Part shown: positions 1-11,819 of the stretch, piece by piece
Layout of the letters: every line of letters begins with the position of its first letter
Numbering within the stretch: the first letter of the stretch is position 1
DNA from: Heterohyrax brucei
Lineage: Eukaryota > Chordata > Mammalia > Hyracoidea > Procaviidae
DNA length: 64,000 nt
Assembly: GCA_028571685.1 (NCBI GenBank)
Contig: CM053144.1
Location: 96,626,171 to 96,690,170 of the forward strand
Reading direction: 5' to 3'
The notes under the pieces: model-generated
Told to the model about the DNA's origin: nothing
The model's input: only the letters and a program-made list of their open reading frames with translations
Databases searched by the model: none
Program-made: the position numbers and the translations under genes

Positions 1-820
1 AATCTGTTTATTTTTCTTGTATGAATTCAGCTCAGGTATTTGGGTCACCAAGTGTGTGACACAGACTACTCTTTACTGCCCCAGATGGACTTGAGTGATT
101 GGTGTAGGCATAGGTATCTGGCTGCAGTTGCTGAGAAAGACAGAGGTCTAACAGCCATCCCTGAGTGTCTGTGAGGATGGTATTTTCCCTTGTGTCTCAC
201 TCTGTGTGAAGAAACTGTTTCTGCCATGAGTTTCTGGCTCAAGGGATTTGGCAGATTTTAAGCATCCCTTCCACTAGTTTGCTAAATTGTTCCTTTCTGA
301 GTCTCTGAGGATAGCTCAGGGCAGACTTACGGAGTCCTACTTCCCTTTCAGGTAATAGTGGCAGACTCCAGAGCCAAGTGTAGTATAAAAAAGTGAGGAG
401 TGCTGGGAAAGGGGAAAGAGGTTTATTCTGAAGGAAAGATTTTATAGCCATGTGTGTTATGTTAGAAGCAAGGCACTTAATTTTTGATGGTCAAGTGCCA
501 CTTTTCACCGGTTGTTGAGTCTCAAATATATTCTCTGGCATTCTTTCTCTGCTTCTGGGGAAGGCACCCTCTGAAAGCCATCACTCCATTCACCTCACTG
601 GCTACAGCGGATTCCCTGCTGGTCGGTTCTGGCCAGTCATAGGTACTTCTGGACCTACTTTGCCTTCTCTGACATTCAGTAGGATTTCTCAACTTTCCCT
701 ATGATGTTCAGGGCTCCTTGAATGCCATGTTTAGTCAATTGACTTGTTTTCTTTGGTCTTTGTTATTAGAAGGATCAAGGGAAGCATCAAACTACTCCAC
801 CATCTTAGCTCCTCTTCCAG
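1..820 (-). mobile_element. L1 LINE, 5' UTR only (minus strand, body left of window)
   Basis: This stretch aligns by eye along its whole length with 27650-28462, which lies upstream of a recognisable L1 ORF1. It is therefore the 5' UTR of the same L1 subfamily. The element's 5' end is near 820, where the minus strand reads a purine-rich start followed by AGCTAAGATGGTGGAG, a YY1-like start motif seen in other L1 copies here. ORF1 and ORF2 would lie to the left of base 1. The short ORF at 239-451 falls inside this UTR and is not a gene. Confidence 0.75.
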
Positions 821-2368
821 ATTCTCTAGGTGTTACTTTTTAGTATTTGTACTTACTTGTTTTTTACACCAGGAGTTGTGGTGTCAGTGATTTGAAGTCC
901 AGAATTATGTTATTTCATCACAATGGGTACAGCCTGCTATTTACAACTGCTGACTTTTTGCTTTCTGGAGAAGGATCTCAGCATAGCCATGATCTACCAG
1001 ATGGCAATGATGCACCAATTATGATTCAAGAATAAGTGCACCTGTAGAATGGAATGCAGTATAAATTTAGCAAGAAGCTATGACTATTACAATAGAGAAC
1101 TGTTACAATCCTGTGGTTTTTTCTTCCAAATTTACAATTAGCACCAGTTTCTCTGATGTTTAATGTAAGTTATGCATTATTCATGTTCTAAAGGATTTAC
1201 CCTCAAGTAGAAGGAATATGGGAAGTACATTGGTAACAGTAATACAAGACTGACTGTGCTCTCTCAGTGTTTTTTTTTTTTTTTTTTTTTTTACCTGTAG
1301 CTGTTGATTCCCATTTCTACCCACATAGGCCCTTTTAGTTGCTCATGCCATCTTGGCTGAAGCAGGCAACATGTAGACAGACATTGGCTAATAGAATCCA
1401 GGGTGCACAGATGACTCTGGCCACAAATTTACACAAAATAAAAGGATCGGTCTCTTCACCTGGATATTTTCTTCCTTTCGCTGTTTAGCACTGCTATTTT
1501 CCAATGAGTCTTGATGAATAGTTTTGTAATACCCAGCCTATCTCTTGCAAACCTCTTTCCCGAGACACTGTGCTTCTTCTTTGCATTCTCTAATTTGCTG
1601 GCCAAATATCTACTCTTACATACTAATCACCTAGAAACGTTAAAATACTATTATAACATAAAATGACAACTTTTGTCTTGTCCCAACCACACTTTTAATC
1701 TCCTAAGAAGTCTCTCTTACTGACACCCTCACCTACTTTATCACCATGTGTTATAATATAGCTACCATCTTTCAGGATCCATCATACTGCTGGATTAGTT
1801 CTGCGCTTGATCTGGTCTTGGTTCCCATTCTTCCTTTGTAACTAGTAGCACTGGGGCCCCAGGATGCTAATCAAAATCCACCGACATTTGGCAATAAGAA
1901 TCATAAAATAGAAATACAGAGATATTTCAGTAAGGATGACCACCTACAAGTGATGTTAATGAAAACTGGTCTCTCTTCCAATGAGGCCTAGAAGAGTGTG
2001 AACATGAGAAGCAGAATAAGGAATTGAGCTGTCCACACTTTTCCCTGATTCAGGAAAAGGAAAAGCTTGCTTAGTGAGGAAGAAGGTCCAAATCTGGTGA
2101 CTACAGGAGCAGAGAGAAATTGACCCTCTTTGCCCCCAGGATGACATATTCCTTGTGAGTGTGGTATGAAACTTCACACTTTCCCTTTTTTTTTTTTTTT
2201 AAACACACAGAGTTCAAGGGATTAGGCACACTTAGAGAGGAGTCTCATTGCTTTAAGTCACCGTATACTTGTTTTCTTTAATGAGCTGTGTTAAGAATGA
2301 AAGCATGGAAACAGTTTACACCAATCTCTTATGCTAGTTTACTTAATTATACACAATTTAAATTAGAT
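821..2368. other. Unassigned intergenic sequence with two poly-T tracts
   Basis: I recognise no gene or repeat family here. There is a pure run of 23 T at 1270-1292 and a shorter run near 2186-2199. The sequence just right of the first run (about 1293-1350), read on the minus strand, faintly resembles the 3' end of an AfroSINE. That would make the T run its poly-A tail, but the match is too weak to call. The reading frames at 847-1035 and 1956-2177 show no codon structure or domain that I can recognise. Confidence 0.4.
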
Positions 2369-2379
2369 ATAAGTATAAA

Positions 2380-2553
2380 GGAAACCCTGGTGGTGTAGTG
2401 GTTAGGTGCTACAGCTTCTAACTAAAAGATTGGCAGTTCAAAGCCACCAGGTGCTCTTTAGAAACTCTGTGGGGCAGCTCTACTCTGTCCTACAAGGTCA
2501 CTAAGAGTCAGAATCAACTTGACGGCTCTGGGTTTGGTTTTTTGTTTTGGTTT
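2380..2553 (+). mobile_element. AfroSINE (short type) with target-site duplication
   Basis: This is a tRNA-derived SINE of afrotherian mammals. The polymerase III A box is visible at 2391-2401 (TGGTGTAGTGG) and a B-box-like GTTCAAAGCC at 2436-2445, followed by the shared 3' tail and a T/G-rich end. The element is flanked by a perfect 11-bp target-site duplication, ATAAGTATAAA, at 2369-2379 and 2554-2564, which fixes both ends. It is one of the best preserved copies in the window. Confidence 0.92.
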
Positions 2554-2800
2554 ATAAGTATAAAAGCAGTAAGCATGATTTAATTCTAACAGCTAATTGC
2601 TTGGAATCAATATTGTGATTTTACTAAACTATTCCAACATGTACACATATCATTCTATTTTCAGCTAACCTCACTGTCATCAGTTAGATTCTTATGCTTT
2701 GGAGTACTGGTTGGGGCTATGCTCCCACCTTTCATCTCCACAGAATCTCTAGAGGTTGGAGCCAGGGACCAATACTTTTTAGTAAACCATTGTACAGTGA

Positions 2801-2963
2801 AGAAACCTGGTGACATAGTGGTTAAGTACTATGGCTGCTAACTGAAAGGTTGGCAGTTCAAATCCACCAGATTCTCCCTATAGAGTACTGTGGCACACTT
2901 CTGCTCTGTTCTATTTGGTCAAGATAAGTTGGAATTGACTTGATAGCAGTAGATGTGGTTTTG
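2801..2963 (+). mobile_element. AfroSINE, diverged
   Basis: It begins AGAAACCTGGTGACATAGTGG, and the head, B-box-like GTTCAAATCC and tail follow in AfroSINE order. It abuts an inverted copy at 2969-3114, so the two tails face each other. Confidence 0.88.
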
Positions 2964-2968
2964 ATTAT

Positions 2969-3114
2969 TGTCATTGGGTCAATTGTGACTCACAGAAATC
3001 CAATAGGATAGAGTAGAACTGTCCTCTAGTTTGCATGGAGCACCTGGTGGAGTCAAACTGCCAACTATTTCATTAGCAGTCCTATCTCTTAGCCACTATG
3101 CCACCAGGGTTTCT
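2969..3114 (-). mobile_element. AfroSINE, minus strand
   Basis: Read on the minus strand it starts at 3114 with AGAAACCCTGGTGGCATAG and ends at the common tail. It lies tail-to-tail with the preceding plus-strand copy. Confidence 0.88.
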
Positions 3115-3424
3115 GTATATCTTAACATCCTGAGATAGTTCTAAAATGGATTAACATTTGTGAATCAGGTAGCACATGAATTTTATTTTTTCAAGGCATT
3201 ATTTATTTTCCACTAATAGGTAAAGGATGAACAGTTATTTTACATCAACAATTTGGTTCCTTAGAGAGGAACTATTCTTTCTTCGCTATGTAGCCAGATA
3301 TTCATCCATTACTTGTTCGAGAAGATACACTCAAAAATGGCATGCTTGAATTTAGCTCTGGGTTATCTTTTCCTTCTATCGGTACCCTTTACTTTCCTTC
3401 TGGGAAACCAGAAGAATTATAATA

Positions 3425-3655
3425 ACAACAGATAGAATATGTTGAGCCCACGCTATGTAGTGCACTTAAATTGACCGTGTAATCTTCACAATAAGCATAA
3501 TGTAGGTGTGATTATTTTTTTTTGTTTTACAAATAAGGGAACTGTGGTACAAAGAGCTGAAAGGACTGCTTTTCATGTGAAGGAGCAATAATTCATATGT
3601 GGTAATCTGGCCTTAAAGCATGGGTCCATAACTGTTATACCATGCTGGCTCTTAA
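3425..3655 (+). mobile_element. MIR (ancient mammalian SINE)
   Basis: It shows the MIR progression: a degenerate core, a TTTTACAAATAAGGGAACTG block (the 'acagatgaggaaactga' block of MIR), an interval matching the 'cacagagaggttaag' region, and a final part near 3640 reading CATGCTGGCTCT. The copy is diverged, as expected for a family older than placental mammals. Confidence 0.7.
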
Positions 3656-4249
3656 TTGAAACAAGATTTTATTCTGTTTTTTTTGTGTTGACATTGCCAA
3701 GGGAGTATGTTGTTTAGCACAACATGATACAAGCAGTTCACACCCGAATCATATAACCCTATGAACTTCCTAAATCTCATTTTCTAATTACCCTCATTAT
3801 CACGTATCTTTGAACTTTCACGTTAAACAAACAAGTTCCCATTTCCAGCAGGTTATGGTAATCATATTCATCTTTTGTTCCTTTATTACATTTTTGCATT
3901 AGTCCATAATCATCTTCAAGAGTATTCAATGTAGCATTTTAGTAATCTAGAGATGTTAGGGCAGGGTCCTAGTGTTTTTCTTTACCTCATTGAAACATTT
4001 TTGTTGACATAATTGGTTTTACTTGCAAGGCATTATGCTCCAATAATTACAGTTTGTCCACATTTAACTGGTCTTTTCTGCACAGCTCTACTCTTCATTG
4101 TTTCATTTCTACCTGCAGGGTATGAAACCTTGTTTATCTTCTTATAAAACTGACAAACATGCAAGCTTCCCAAATTTTATTCTACAGGACACTACTTGAA
4201 CAAGACTGTAATGAGTATTTTGTGAAAAAAGGACTCCATGGCTATAGGC

Positions 4250-4377
4250 TAAATAATGGCCTCTTTGAGATGACCACACCCTGAGTCTTGGAACCCGTTA
4301 TCTTACATGGTGAAGAGAGTTTTGTATAGGTGAATAGATTAAGTGAACTTTAGATAGGGAGATTATTTTGAATTAAT
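4250..4377 (+). mobile_element. MLT1-type (ERVL-MaLR) LTR fragment
   Basis: The phrases GTTATCTTACATGGTGAAGA, a weak 'ttgcagatgtgattaag' equivalent and GATAGGGAGATTATTTTGA occur in the order seen in the central part of MLT1 LTRs. Only this internal part is visible. It is old and highly diverged. Confidence 0.55.
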
Positions 4378-4419
4378 GTTGAAAATACAGTAAGGGAATT
4401 CTCCCGTGTATATAAAAAA

Positions 4420-4581
4420 GAACACCAAACTCACTGCCTCAGCTCAATTCTGATTCACAGTGATCCTATAGGACAGAGCGGAACTGCCCCATAGAGCTTT
4501 CAGGGAGAATTTGGTGGATTCAAACTGACAACATTTTGGTTAGCAGCCATAGCACTTAACCACTATGCCACCAGGGTTTCC
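4420..4581 (-). mobile_element. AfroSINE, minus strand
   Basis: On the minus strand it starts at 4581 with GGAAACCCTGGTGGCATAG and runs through the head and tail to an A-rich boundary near 4420. Confidence 0.9.
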
Positions 4582-4825
4582 ATCTTCCTTATAATTTCTA
4601 TAGTTAGTACAAATCTTTGAGGTTTTTATTTAAGTTAAGAAGACGGAGAAAGCTAAAGGCTTTAAAAAATATTGACATAAGCATACTGAGAACAAGGAAT
4701 ATATTTCTAAATCATCATTAGCTATTTTCAGGTCTGGTTTAAAATAGAAATTCAATATATACATGTTTAAGAAATAGAATAAGCCTCTATTTGTTTTAGA
4801 TTATTTAAGTTACTTGTATCTTTGT

Positions 4826-4975
4826 GGAAACCATGGTGGCGTAGCAGTTAAGTACTGTGTCTGTTAAGCAAAGACTAACAGTTCAAGTCCACCAGGTACT
4901 CCTTGGACACTCTATAGAGCACTTCTACTCTGTCCTATAGGGTCACTATGAGTTGGAATCAATTTTTATTTTTGT
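4826..4975 (+). mobile_element. AfroSINE
   Basis: It starts GGAAACCATGGTGGCGTAG, has a B-box-like GTTCAAGTCC, and ends with the GGGTCACTATGAG tail. An imperfect flanking repeat (tatctttgtgg / tatttttgtgg) is a likely target-site duplication. Confidence 0.9.
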
Positions 4976-4984
4976 GGTATCTCT

Positions 4985-5610
4985 AATTCTATAAGGTCAG
5001 AAGTAGTTGGAGTGCCAGAGAAATTTCTTATGATTTATCACCTGTTGGAAACCCACCAAAAAATAGAGAAAATACATTTTAATAACTCTAGAAAGGTCAT
5101 TTTGCTATACATAACTATATTTCTTGTCAGAAATTGATCCTAAGAACAAATGTTCTAAAAATCCATCTGACCTGTAGATTGGTTGTCCCTCCAAATAAGA
5201 TGTACCAAACACATGTAACTGCTAATCAAGCTCACTTAAACTATGTGGATGATGTACTCAAAGGATGTTTAGAAGACTCCAGATCCCTAGTAACTGATTT
5301 ATCAGAACATGTGTCTTCCTAAAATATAAATTTCAAGGCTTATTATAAATTACAATACATAGCACAGAAGTTTTGACTACTTCATTCCTATTTCAAACTT
5401 TGCTGTCATGGAATGAAATAATGCTCAAGCTTAATATCAAAAATTAAAAAAAAAAAAACCTTGTAAGACATCAGCCATTCAAATTAAATATTGATATAAA
5501 CACTAAAACCATTAATTGAGGGGCATTATTTTTGACATTACTGCATTGATACACACTATGAATTTCCACAAGGAAGCTCAAGCCTACAGCATTTCACAAA
5601 CTAGTTTGGA
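4985..5610. other. Unassigned intergenic sequence
   Basis: AT-rich sequence with no recognised gene or repeat. The 62-codon frame at 5134-5322 has no domain that I recognise. Confidence 0.4.
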
Positions 5611-5617
5611 AAGTATG

Positions 5618-5990
5618 TTACTTTCCTATGGCTGCTGAAACATGTTACCACAGATTCAGTATTTAAAACAACACAAATGTATTCTATTATAGTTCCAGAG
5701 GCAGGAGTTCTAAAATGAGTCTCTAGAGTCTTCACTGGGGGGGTCTAAGAGAGTTTTTGTTTCCTAGTGTTTTCCAGCTTCTAAAGGTCAATTTTGTTGA
5801 CTCGTGAGGTCCTCCTTTATTTTCAGTGCCAACATCCTAGCATCTGCCAATCTCTGTGTTCCTCTGTTTTTGTTGTTATATTATCTTCCCGTATGGGTAA
5901 GATTTCCTGGCCAGAGGTCATGGTTCTAATGCTTTCTTTAGCACTACTGTGTGTGTGTCTGGGACTAATCACAGCATTGGTTTCTCAAGT
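5618..5990 (-). mobile_element. MLT1-type (ERVL-MaLR) LTR, minus strand
   Basis: On the plus strand it reads as the reverse of an MLT1 LTR: CCTATGGCTGCTGAAACATG, then 'ttaaaacaaca', a GTTCCAGAGGCAGGAGT block, and CTGTGTGTGTGTCTGGGAC toward the right end. This is the 3' half of the LTR; the 5' end with the conserved 'ggattgaattgtgtcccc' is not present. Confidence 0.65.
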
Positions 5991-6167
5991 ATGAAATGGA
6001 GACCCTAGAACCTAGCTGCCTGATAGCTTGTGGAATTGCAATGATCAAAAGAACTGAAGCCTATTGGCTTAACTAATGGAAATAGTTTGTCTCACAGAAT
6101 TGCTTCACTGATAGAAGAACTATTACCTCTGTAGGTAGCAATTCCCACAGTGCTGTTGTTGCACTAG

Positions 6168-6302
6168 CGGCATTCGTATTACCAGAGAACTTGTTGGAAA
6201 TGTAACTTATCTTACTTCAACTGAAATCTGCTGAGTCGGAACTGTTATTTAATAGACCTTCTAGGGGATACTGATACCAGAGAAAGTTAGAGAAGCACTT
6301 TG
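6168..6302 (+). mobile_element. MER5A-like hAT DNA transposon fragment
   Basis: The sequence contains 'cgtattaccagagaacttgtt', 'tctgctgagtcgga', 'gatactgatac' and 'agagaagcact', in the order of MER5A/Charlie-derived non-autonomous elements. Divergence is high, so the subfamily cannot be fixed. Confidence 0.5.
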
Positions 6303-6645
6303 CCATAGCAGTGTTAAATGCACCTGACTTTGTTCTAAGCTATAAGAGGGGTATGCTAATGATTCTCAGGCCCAATGTCTCCATCAAGGATCTTAATTAT
6401 GAAAGATATCTCTGGAGACATTTTTACCTGCAAAGAAGGCTATATTTTTATTTCTTACGCGCAAGATACTTGGTGACTGTTTTTAGCATTTATGTTAAGA
6501 AAAAGTTATTTATTTCTTGGATGGATTCCATTCTGTGATGATATTTCTCAACACTTTATATTTTCTTCTTTTGCTATGATATTGCAGCATGATTAGAGAG
6601 GTTATATTTTCATTGATTTCATTGCAAATGTAAGTATTAAAAAAA
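6303..6645. other. Unassigned intergenic sequence
   Basis: I see no recognised repeat. The 75-codon frame at 6311-6538 looks like a chance frame in AT-rich DNA. Confidence 0.35.
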
Positions 6646-6649
6646 AAAG

Positions 6650-6832
6650 CAGTTGCTGTCAGGTTAGTTTCAACCCATGATGATCCCATGTGCTACAGAG
6701 TAGAACTGGCACCACAGGATATTCAGGACTGTGACCTTTCAGACAGATCACCGGCTTCCTCTTCTGGGGTATCCGTGAGTGGACTGAGACTGCTAACATT
6801 TCATACTTAATCGATCATACCACCCAGGGATA
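6650..6832 (-). mobile_element. AfroSINE, long type, minus strand
   Basis: It begins on the plus strand with CAGTTGCTGTCAGGTTAG (the reverse of the SINE tail). It carries the extra middle block of the long subtype ('ttcaggactgtgacc...ccggcttcctcttc') and ends at the head near 6830 (ATACCACCCAGGGATAC). Confidence 0.8.
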
Positions 6833-6849
6833 CTACTGTATGTATGGTA

Positions 6850-6990
6850 TCTTATGTAATTATTGTTATGATCCTACTTTACATGTGGAGAAACAAGCTG
6901 AGAGTAATGACATATAGTCAGCAATTATTATATGCAGAACTAAAATCGGGCTGCCCAATTCTAAGGTGAGGGGTCTTACCATTATGCCAT
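6850..6990 (+). mobile_element. MIR fragment
   Basis: It shows 'ctttacatgtggagaaacaagctgagag', then 'tcagcaattat', then 'ccattatgccataaagcc', matching the right half of MIR in order. Confidence 0.6.
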
Positions 6991-7194
6991 AAAGCCTTCC
7001 AAACGAGACCACCTGAAGGGCTTCTCTTGGTATCCCAGACAGAGCTTGTCTTTTTGTCTTGCATTTTGAACCTAAAATTTAAAGATTTTAATTTTTAAAA
7101 AAGATTAGGATAATTGCTGTAGTGAAGAATTTTTATGAATGGGTTAAGCATACACTTTTTTAAATTGTACCTTAGAAGGAGGATTACATTAAAA

Positions 7195-10100
7195 AAAAAA
7201 AACAGTTGTTGTTAGGTGAGCAGTTCTGACTTGTAGGAACCCAGTGTACAGACCCACGATTATTCTTATGCTCAAGCCAGTTATCGCAGCTACTAGGTCA
7301 ATATATCTTGTTGAGGGTCTTCCTCTTTTATGCTGTTCCTGTACTTTATGGAGCATGATGTCCTTCTCCAAGGACTGATCCCTCCTGACATGTCCAAAAT
7401 ATATTGTATAGATTTGTCATGGTTGCTTTTAAGGACCAGTCTGGTTGCACTTCTTTCAAGACATATCTGTTCATTCTTTCAGCACTCCCGGTTGTATTCA
7501 ATATTTTTCTCCAACACTACAATTCAAAGTTGTCAATTCTTACTGTGTTTTCCTTATTTGTTGTTTAGCTTTTGCACGCCTGTGATGTGATTGAAAATAC
7601 CATGGATTAGGTCAGGTGCACCTTAGTCTTCAAGGTGACATCTTTACTTTTCAGTGCTTTAAAAGATGTGTTTTTTTTACCATAGATTTGCCTGATGCAG
7701 TGCATCTTTTGATTTCTTGACTGCTGCTTCTGTGGATGTTGATTGTGGATCCATGTAAAGTCAAATACTTGATGACCTCAATCTTTCTTCCATTTTTCAT
7801 TGTGTTATTTATTTTTCCAGTTGTGAGGATTTTTGTTCTCTTGGTATTGAGAGACAATACATACTGAAGGCTTTAGTCTTTGGTCTTTCTCAGTAAGAGT
7901 TTCAAATGTTCACTTTCAGAAAGCAAGGTTGTGTCATCTGCATAGTACAGGTTGTTAATAAGTCTTCCTCCAAACATGACACTATGTTCTTCTCATATAC
8001 AGTCCACCTTCTGGGTTTATTTGGTCAGTACACAGAATGAATAGGTATGGTGAAAGATACAACTCTGACACATACCTTCCCTGACTTTAAGCCATGCAGT
8101 GTCCCCTTATTCTGTTTGAATGACTGGCTCTTGATCATGGTACAGATTTCTCATGAGCACAATTAAGTGTTCTGGAATTCCCATTCTACTCTATGTTATC
8201 CATAATTTGTTATGATCTGCACAGTTGAACACTTTCGTATAGTCAGTAAAACAAAGGTAAACATCTTTCTGATGTTCCCTGCTTTCAGCCGAGATCCATC
8301 TGATGTCAGCAATGATATCCCTGGTTCCAAATTCTCTTCTAAATCTGTCAATATACTACTGCAGCTGCTTTTGAATGATCTTCAGTAAAATTTTACTTGC
8401 ATGTGATATTAGTGATATTGTTCAATAATTTGGTGCATTATCTTTCTTGGAAATTAACATAAGTACAGAACTCTTCCAGTTGGTTGGTCAAGCAGCTGTC
8501 CTCCAAATTTCTTGGCATAGATAAGTGAACATTTCTAGTGTTGCGCCGGTTGGTTGAAACGACTTAATCAACGTTTCATCAGTTTTTGGAGCTCTGTTTT
8601 TCAACAACGCTTTCAGTGCAGCTTCAACTTCTTCCTTTAGTAACATTGCCTTTGATCATATACTACTTCTGGGAATGGCTGGACACAGACTAGTTCTTTT
8701 TGGTATAGTGACTCTGTGCATTCCCTCCATCTTCTTTTGATATATCATGTACCATTTAATATTTTCCCTGTAGAATCACTCACTACTGCAACTCAAGGCT
8801 TGTATTTTTCCTTCAGTTCTTTCAACTTGAAAAATGCCAAGCGTGTTCCTGCCTTTTGGTTTTCTGGCTCCTGTTCTTTGTATATGTCATTATAATAGTT
8901 TACTTTGTTTTCCTGAGTTGCCCTTTGTAATCTTCTGTTCTGTTATTTTACTTCATAATTCTTCTTTTGCTTTAGCTACTTGACATTCAACAGCAAGTGA
9001 GAGTCTTTTCTGACACCCAATGTGATCCTTTCTTCCCTCGTTTTTGAGGACTTCTTGCTTTCTTCATGTATAACGTCTTTAATGCCACAGCTCATCTGGT
9101 GCCTGATAATCGGTTTTCAACACTTCACATCTATTCTTGAGATGGTAACTAAGCTCAGGTGGGATGTACTCAAAGTTGTCCTTTGGCTCTCAGGGGCTTT
9201 TTCTAGTTTTCTTCAATTTCAGTTTGAAGTTACATATTAATATCTGATGGTCTGTGCCTTCATTGGCCCCTTGCCTTGTTCTGACTGATGATATTGAGCT
9301 TTTCAATTGTCTTTTTCCACAGATGTAATCAATTTGATTCCTGTTTATTCTGTTTGCTGAGGTCTGTATGTACAGTCACCATTTACATTGGTGAAAAAAG
9401 GTATTTTCAGTGAAGATGTAGTTGGTCTTGCAAAATTCTAACGTGAGATCTCTGGCATCATTTCTATCACCAGTGTCATATTTTCAAACTACCCACCCTT
9501 TTTTTTCCCCAACGTTTTCATTTTGGTCACCAATAATTATCAGCACATCCCAATTGATGTTCAATTGATTTCTGACTTCAGAAGCTGATAAAAATATTCA
9601 GTGTCTTTAGTGTTGGCTTTAATGGTTGGTGCATAAATTTGAATAACAGTGGTATTAACTGGCCTTCCTTGTAGGTGTGTGGATATTATCCTATCACAGC
9701 AATGTACTTCAGAAAAGATCTTGAAATGTTCTTTTTGGTGATGAACACAACACCATTCCCCTTCAAGCTGGTATTCCCGGCACAGTAGACTGATCCAAAA
9801 TGGCCGAGACCAGCTCCTTTCAGCTAACTAGTGCCTAGGATATTGGTGTTAATACATTCCACTTTATTTTTGATGATTTCTAGTTTTCCCAGAGTTATAC
9901 TTTATACATTCTGATTATTAATTGATGTTGGCATCTGTTTCTTTTCATTTGGACTCATGCCACATCAACCAATGAATGTCTTAAAAGCTTAACTACATTC
10001 CTGTCATTAAAGTCAACTCTACTTTGTGGAGGCAACTCTTCTGCGGTTGTCTTTTTAGTACTTTACAACCAGGGCACTCATCTGCTGGTACTGTATCAGA

Positions 10101-10320
10101 CAGTGTTCCACTTCTGTTCACAAGGTTCTCACTCGCTAATTCTTTTCAGAAGTAGAACACCAGATCTTTCTTCGTAGTCTGCCTTAGTCTGGAAGCTGAG
10201 CTGAAACCCTTCCATCATAGGTGACCCTGCGGATGTCTGAATACTGGTGACATAGATTCTAGCACCGGAGCAACATGCAAGTCTCAAGAGTAAGGCAAGC
10301 TGACCAACACTGGGGGATGA
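7195..10320 (-). mobile_element. RTE/BovB-type LINE (elephant RTE1-like), nearly full length
   Basis: This is a minus-strand RTE LINE of about 3.1 kb with its 3' tail at 7195 (TTGTTGTTAGGTGAG) and its 5' end near 10320. The order on the minus strand is 5' region, apurinic-type endonuclease (about 10000-9300), reverse transcriptase (about 8900-7700) and 3' tail. The RT catalytic box is readable at 7934-7945, where the minus strand encodes Tyr-Ala-Asp-Asp in the context NNLYYADDTT. The upstream RT box near 8225-8275 reads like the BovB 'DYAKAFDCVDHNKLW' block, with the Asp of FDC changed to Asn. Frameshifts and stops break the frame into many pieces, so it is a dead copy. It would once have supplied the machinery for AfroSINE. 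Confidence 0.88.
7650..9000 (-). pseudogene. RTE reverse transcriptase, broken
   Basis: This is the RT-domain portion of the RTE above. YADD (7934-7945, minus strand) and the preceding palm-domain box (about 8225-8275) are preserved in sequence, but the reading frame is interrupted by stops and frameshifts on either side. The ORF at 7651-7857 minus (MSLNTKRTKILTTG...) is one surviving in-frame piece downstream of YADD. It corresponds to the BovB-type 'LNIQKTKIM' block. Confidence 0.75.
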
Positions 10321-10342
10321 AACAAACTAGCTTCTCATTAAA

Positions 10343-11715
10343 GAGTTAGTATGCATATTGTTTTATGACATTGGTTAACAGACCCGTGGCATATCAGCAC
10401 TCTCTATTCTCAGTTTAGGTGCTCTATTACCAACTTTGCTGGCTTCTAGTTCTTACCTGTGGCCTGTGTCACCTTTAGTCTTATTTTGCTTTCTGAGTCT
10501 GTATAATCTTTGGCTGAAGGGATTGACTTCATTACTGAGCCAAAGGATGTCTGAGGGGTCATAACTTTCCAGAGTTTATCCAGCCTCTGTCAGACCAGCA
10601 AGGTTTGTTTGTTTTTTTTTTTTTTTTTTTTTTTTGGTGAGCTAGAATTTTGTCATACATTTTTCTCAGCTGTGTCTAGGGTGACTGTTGTCATCCCTGT
10701 CGGAGCAGTCAGTGGTGATAGCCAGGCACCGTCTGGTACTATGGGACTCAGACTGATTGAGGCCATAGTAGTTGCGGTCCATTAGTTCTTTGGACTAGTC
10801 TTTCCTTTGTGTCTTTAGGTTTATTCATTCTCCCTTGCTCCTGAAGTGGTGAGACTGGTGAAGTGCCTTACATGGTCACTCACAGACTTTTAAGACAACA
10901 GACACTATTCAACCAAAGTAAAATGTGGATTATTTTCTTTATAAATTATGTTGTGCCAGATGCTTCTCCAGACCATGGGCGCCACTGATCCTATCCCAGC
11001 AATTCAGTTCCTCTAGGAGTTTGGATGTGTCTGTGGAGTTTCCATGACCTTGCCTTGATACTGTTGTACCCTGTGTGAAAGTTATCACGTACCTATCATC
11101 TATTCAGTGTTTTTTTTCTGTCCTCACCCCCTTCCCTATAACCGTCAAAGCTTTTTTTTTTGTAGTTAAATCTTGAGTTTTAATAGTAGTGATCTCATAC
11201 AATATTTGTCTTTTGTGATTAACTTATTTCACTCAGCATAACGCGCTTCACAGGTTCATCATTGTTCTTTATTGTTCATGGCACTCTGTTGCATTTACGA
11301 ACCATGATTTGTCTGTCACTTCATCTGTTGATGAGCTTCTAGATTATTTCCATCCTTTTGCTATTGTAAAAAATGCTGCAATGAACATAGGTATCCACAT
11401 GTTTATTTGTGTGACAGTTCTAATTTCTGTAGAGTATATTCCTAGAAGTGGGATTTCTGAATCATATGGTATTTCTATTCCTGGCTTTTTAAGGAAGTGC
11501 TCTGTAATTTTCCAAAGTGGCTGTACCGTTTCATATTCCCACCAGCAGTGCATAAGAGTTCAAGTCTTGCGGCACCTTCTCCAACATTTGTTATTTTCCG
11601 TATTCTTGATTCAGCCCAATAATACAGGGGTGAGATGGTATTTCATCCTAGTTTTGATTTGCATTTCTCTCATAGCTAGTGGTGGCAAATCTGACTCAAT
11701 AATTCTATCATAAGA
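10343..11715 (-). mobile_element. L1 LINE 3' end (3' UTR plus ORF2 C-terminus), 5'-truncated
   Basis: 10343-11200 matches the elephant-type L1 3' UTR in reverse, including a 25-T tract at 10612-10636 that sits inside the UTR. 11200-11715 is the reverse of the ORF2 C-terminal region ('cactcagcataa', 'tgctgcaatgaacat', 'ggtatttctattcctggc', 'cccaccagcagtg'). The element is truncated at about 11715. The 134-codon frame at 11309-11713 plus runs antisense to ORF2 and is not a gene. Confidence 0.85.
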
Positions 11716-11746
11716 ATTTCTCTTAAGAAGTTACTACACACCTGCA

Positions 11747-11764
11747 CGTGTGTGTGTTTGAGTG

Positions 11765-11804
<40 letters not shown>

Positions 11805-11813
11805 TGTATACAT
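11747..11813. repeat. Compound (TG)n(TC)n(TG)n microsatellite
   Basis: TG repeats flank a run of about ten TC units, followed by TG units and a TATACATACA end. The alternating purine-pyrimidine TG part could adopt Z-DNA; that is inference. Confidence 0.9.
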
Positions 11814-11819
11814 ACATGA

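Noticed and set aside
2391-2445. tRNA gene
   Set aside because: The A- and B-box-like sequences belong to an AfroSINE head. There is no tRNA cloverleaf or terminator.
10612-10636. Poly-T as the poly-A tail of the L1 at 10343-11715
   Set aside because: L1 3' UTR sequence continues on both sides of the T run, so it is an internal expanded T tract, not the element's end.
11309-11713. 134-codon open frame on the plus strand
   Set aside because: It reads antisense through an L1 ORF2 C-terminus on the minus strand. The DNA matches L1 throughout, so the frame is incidental.
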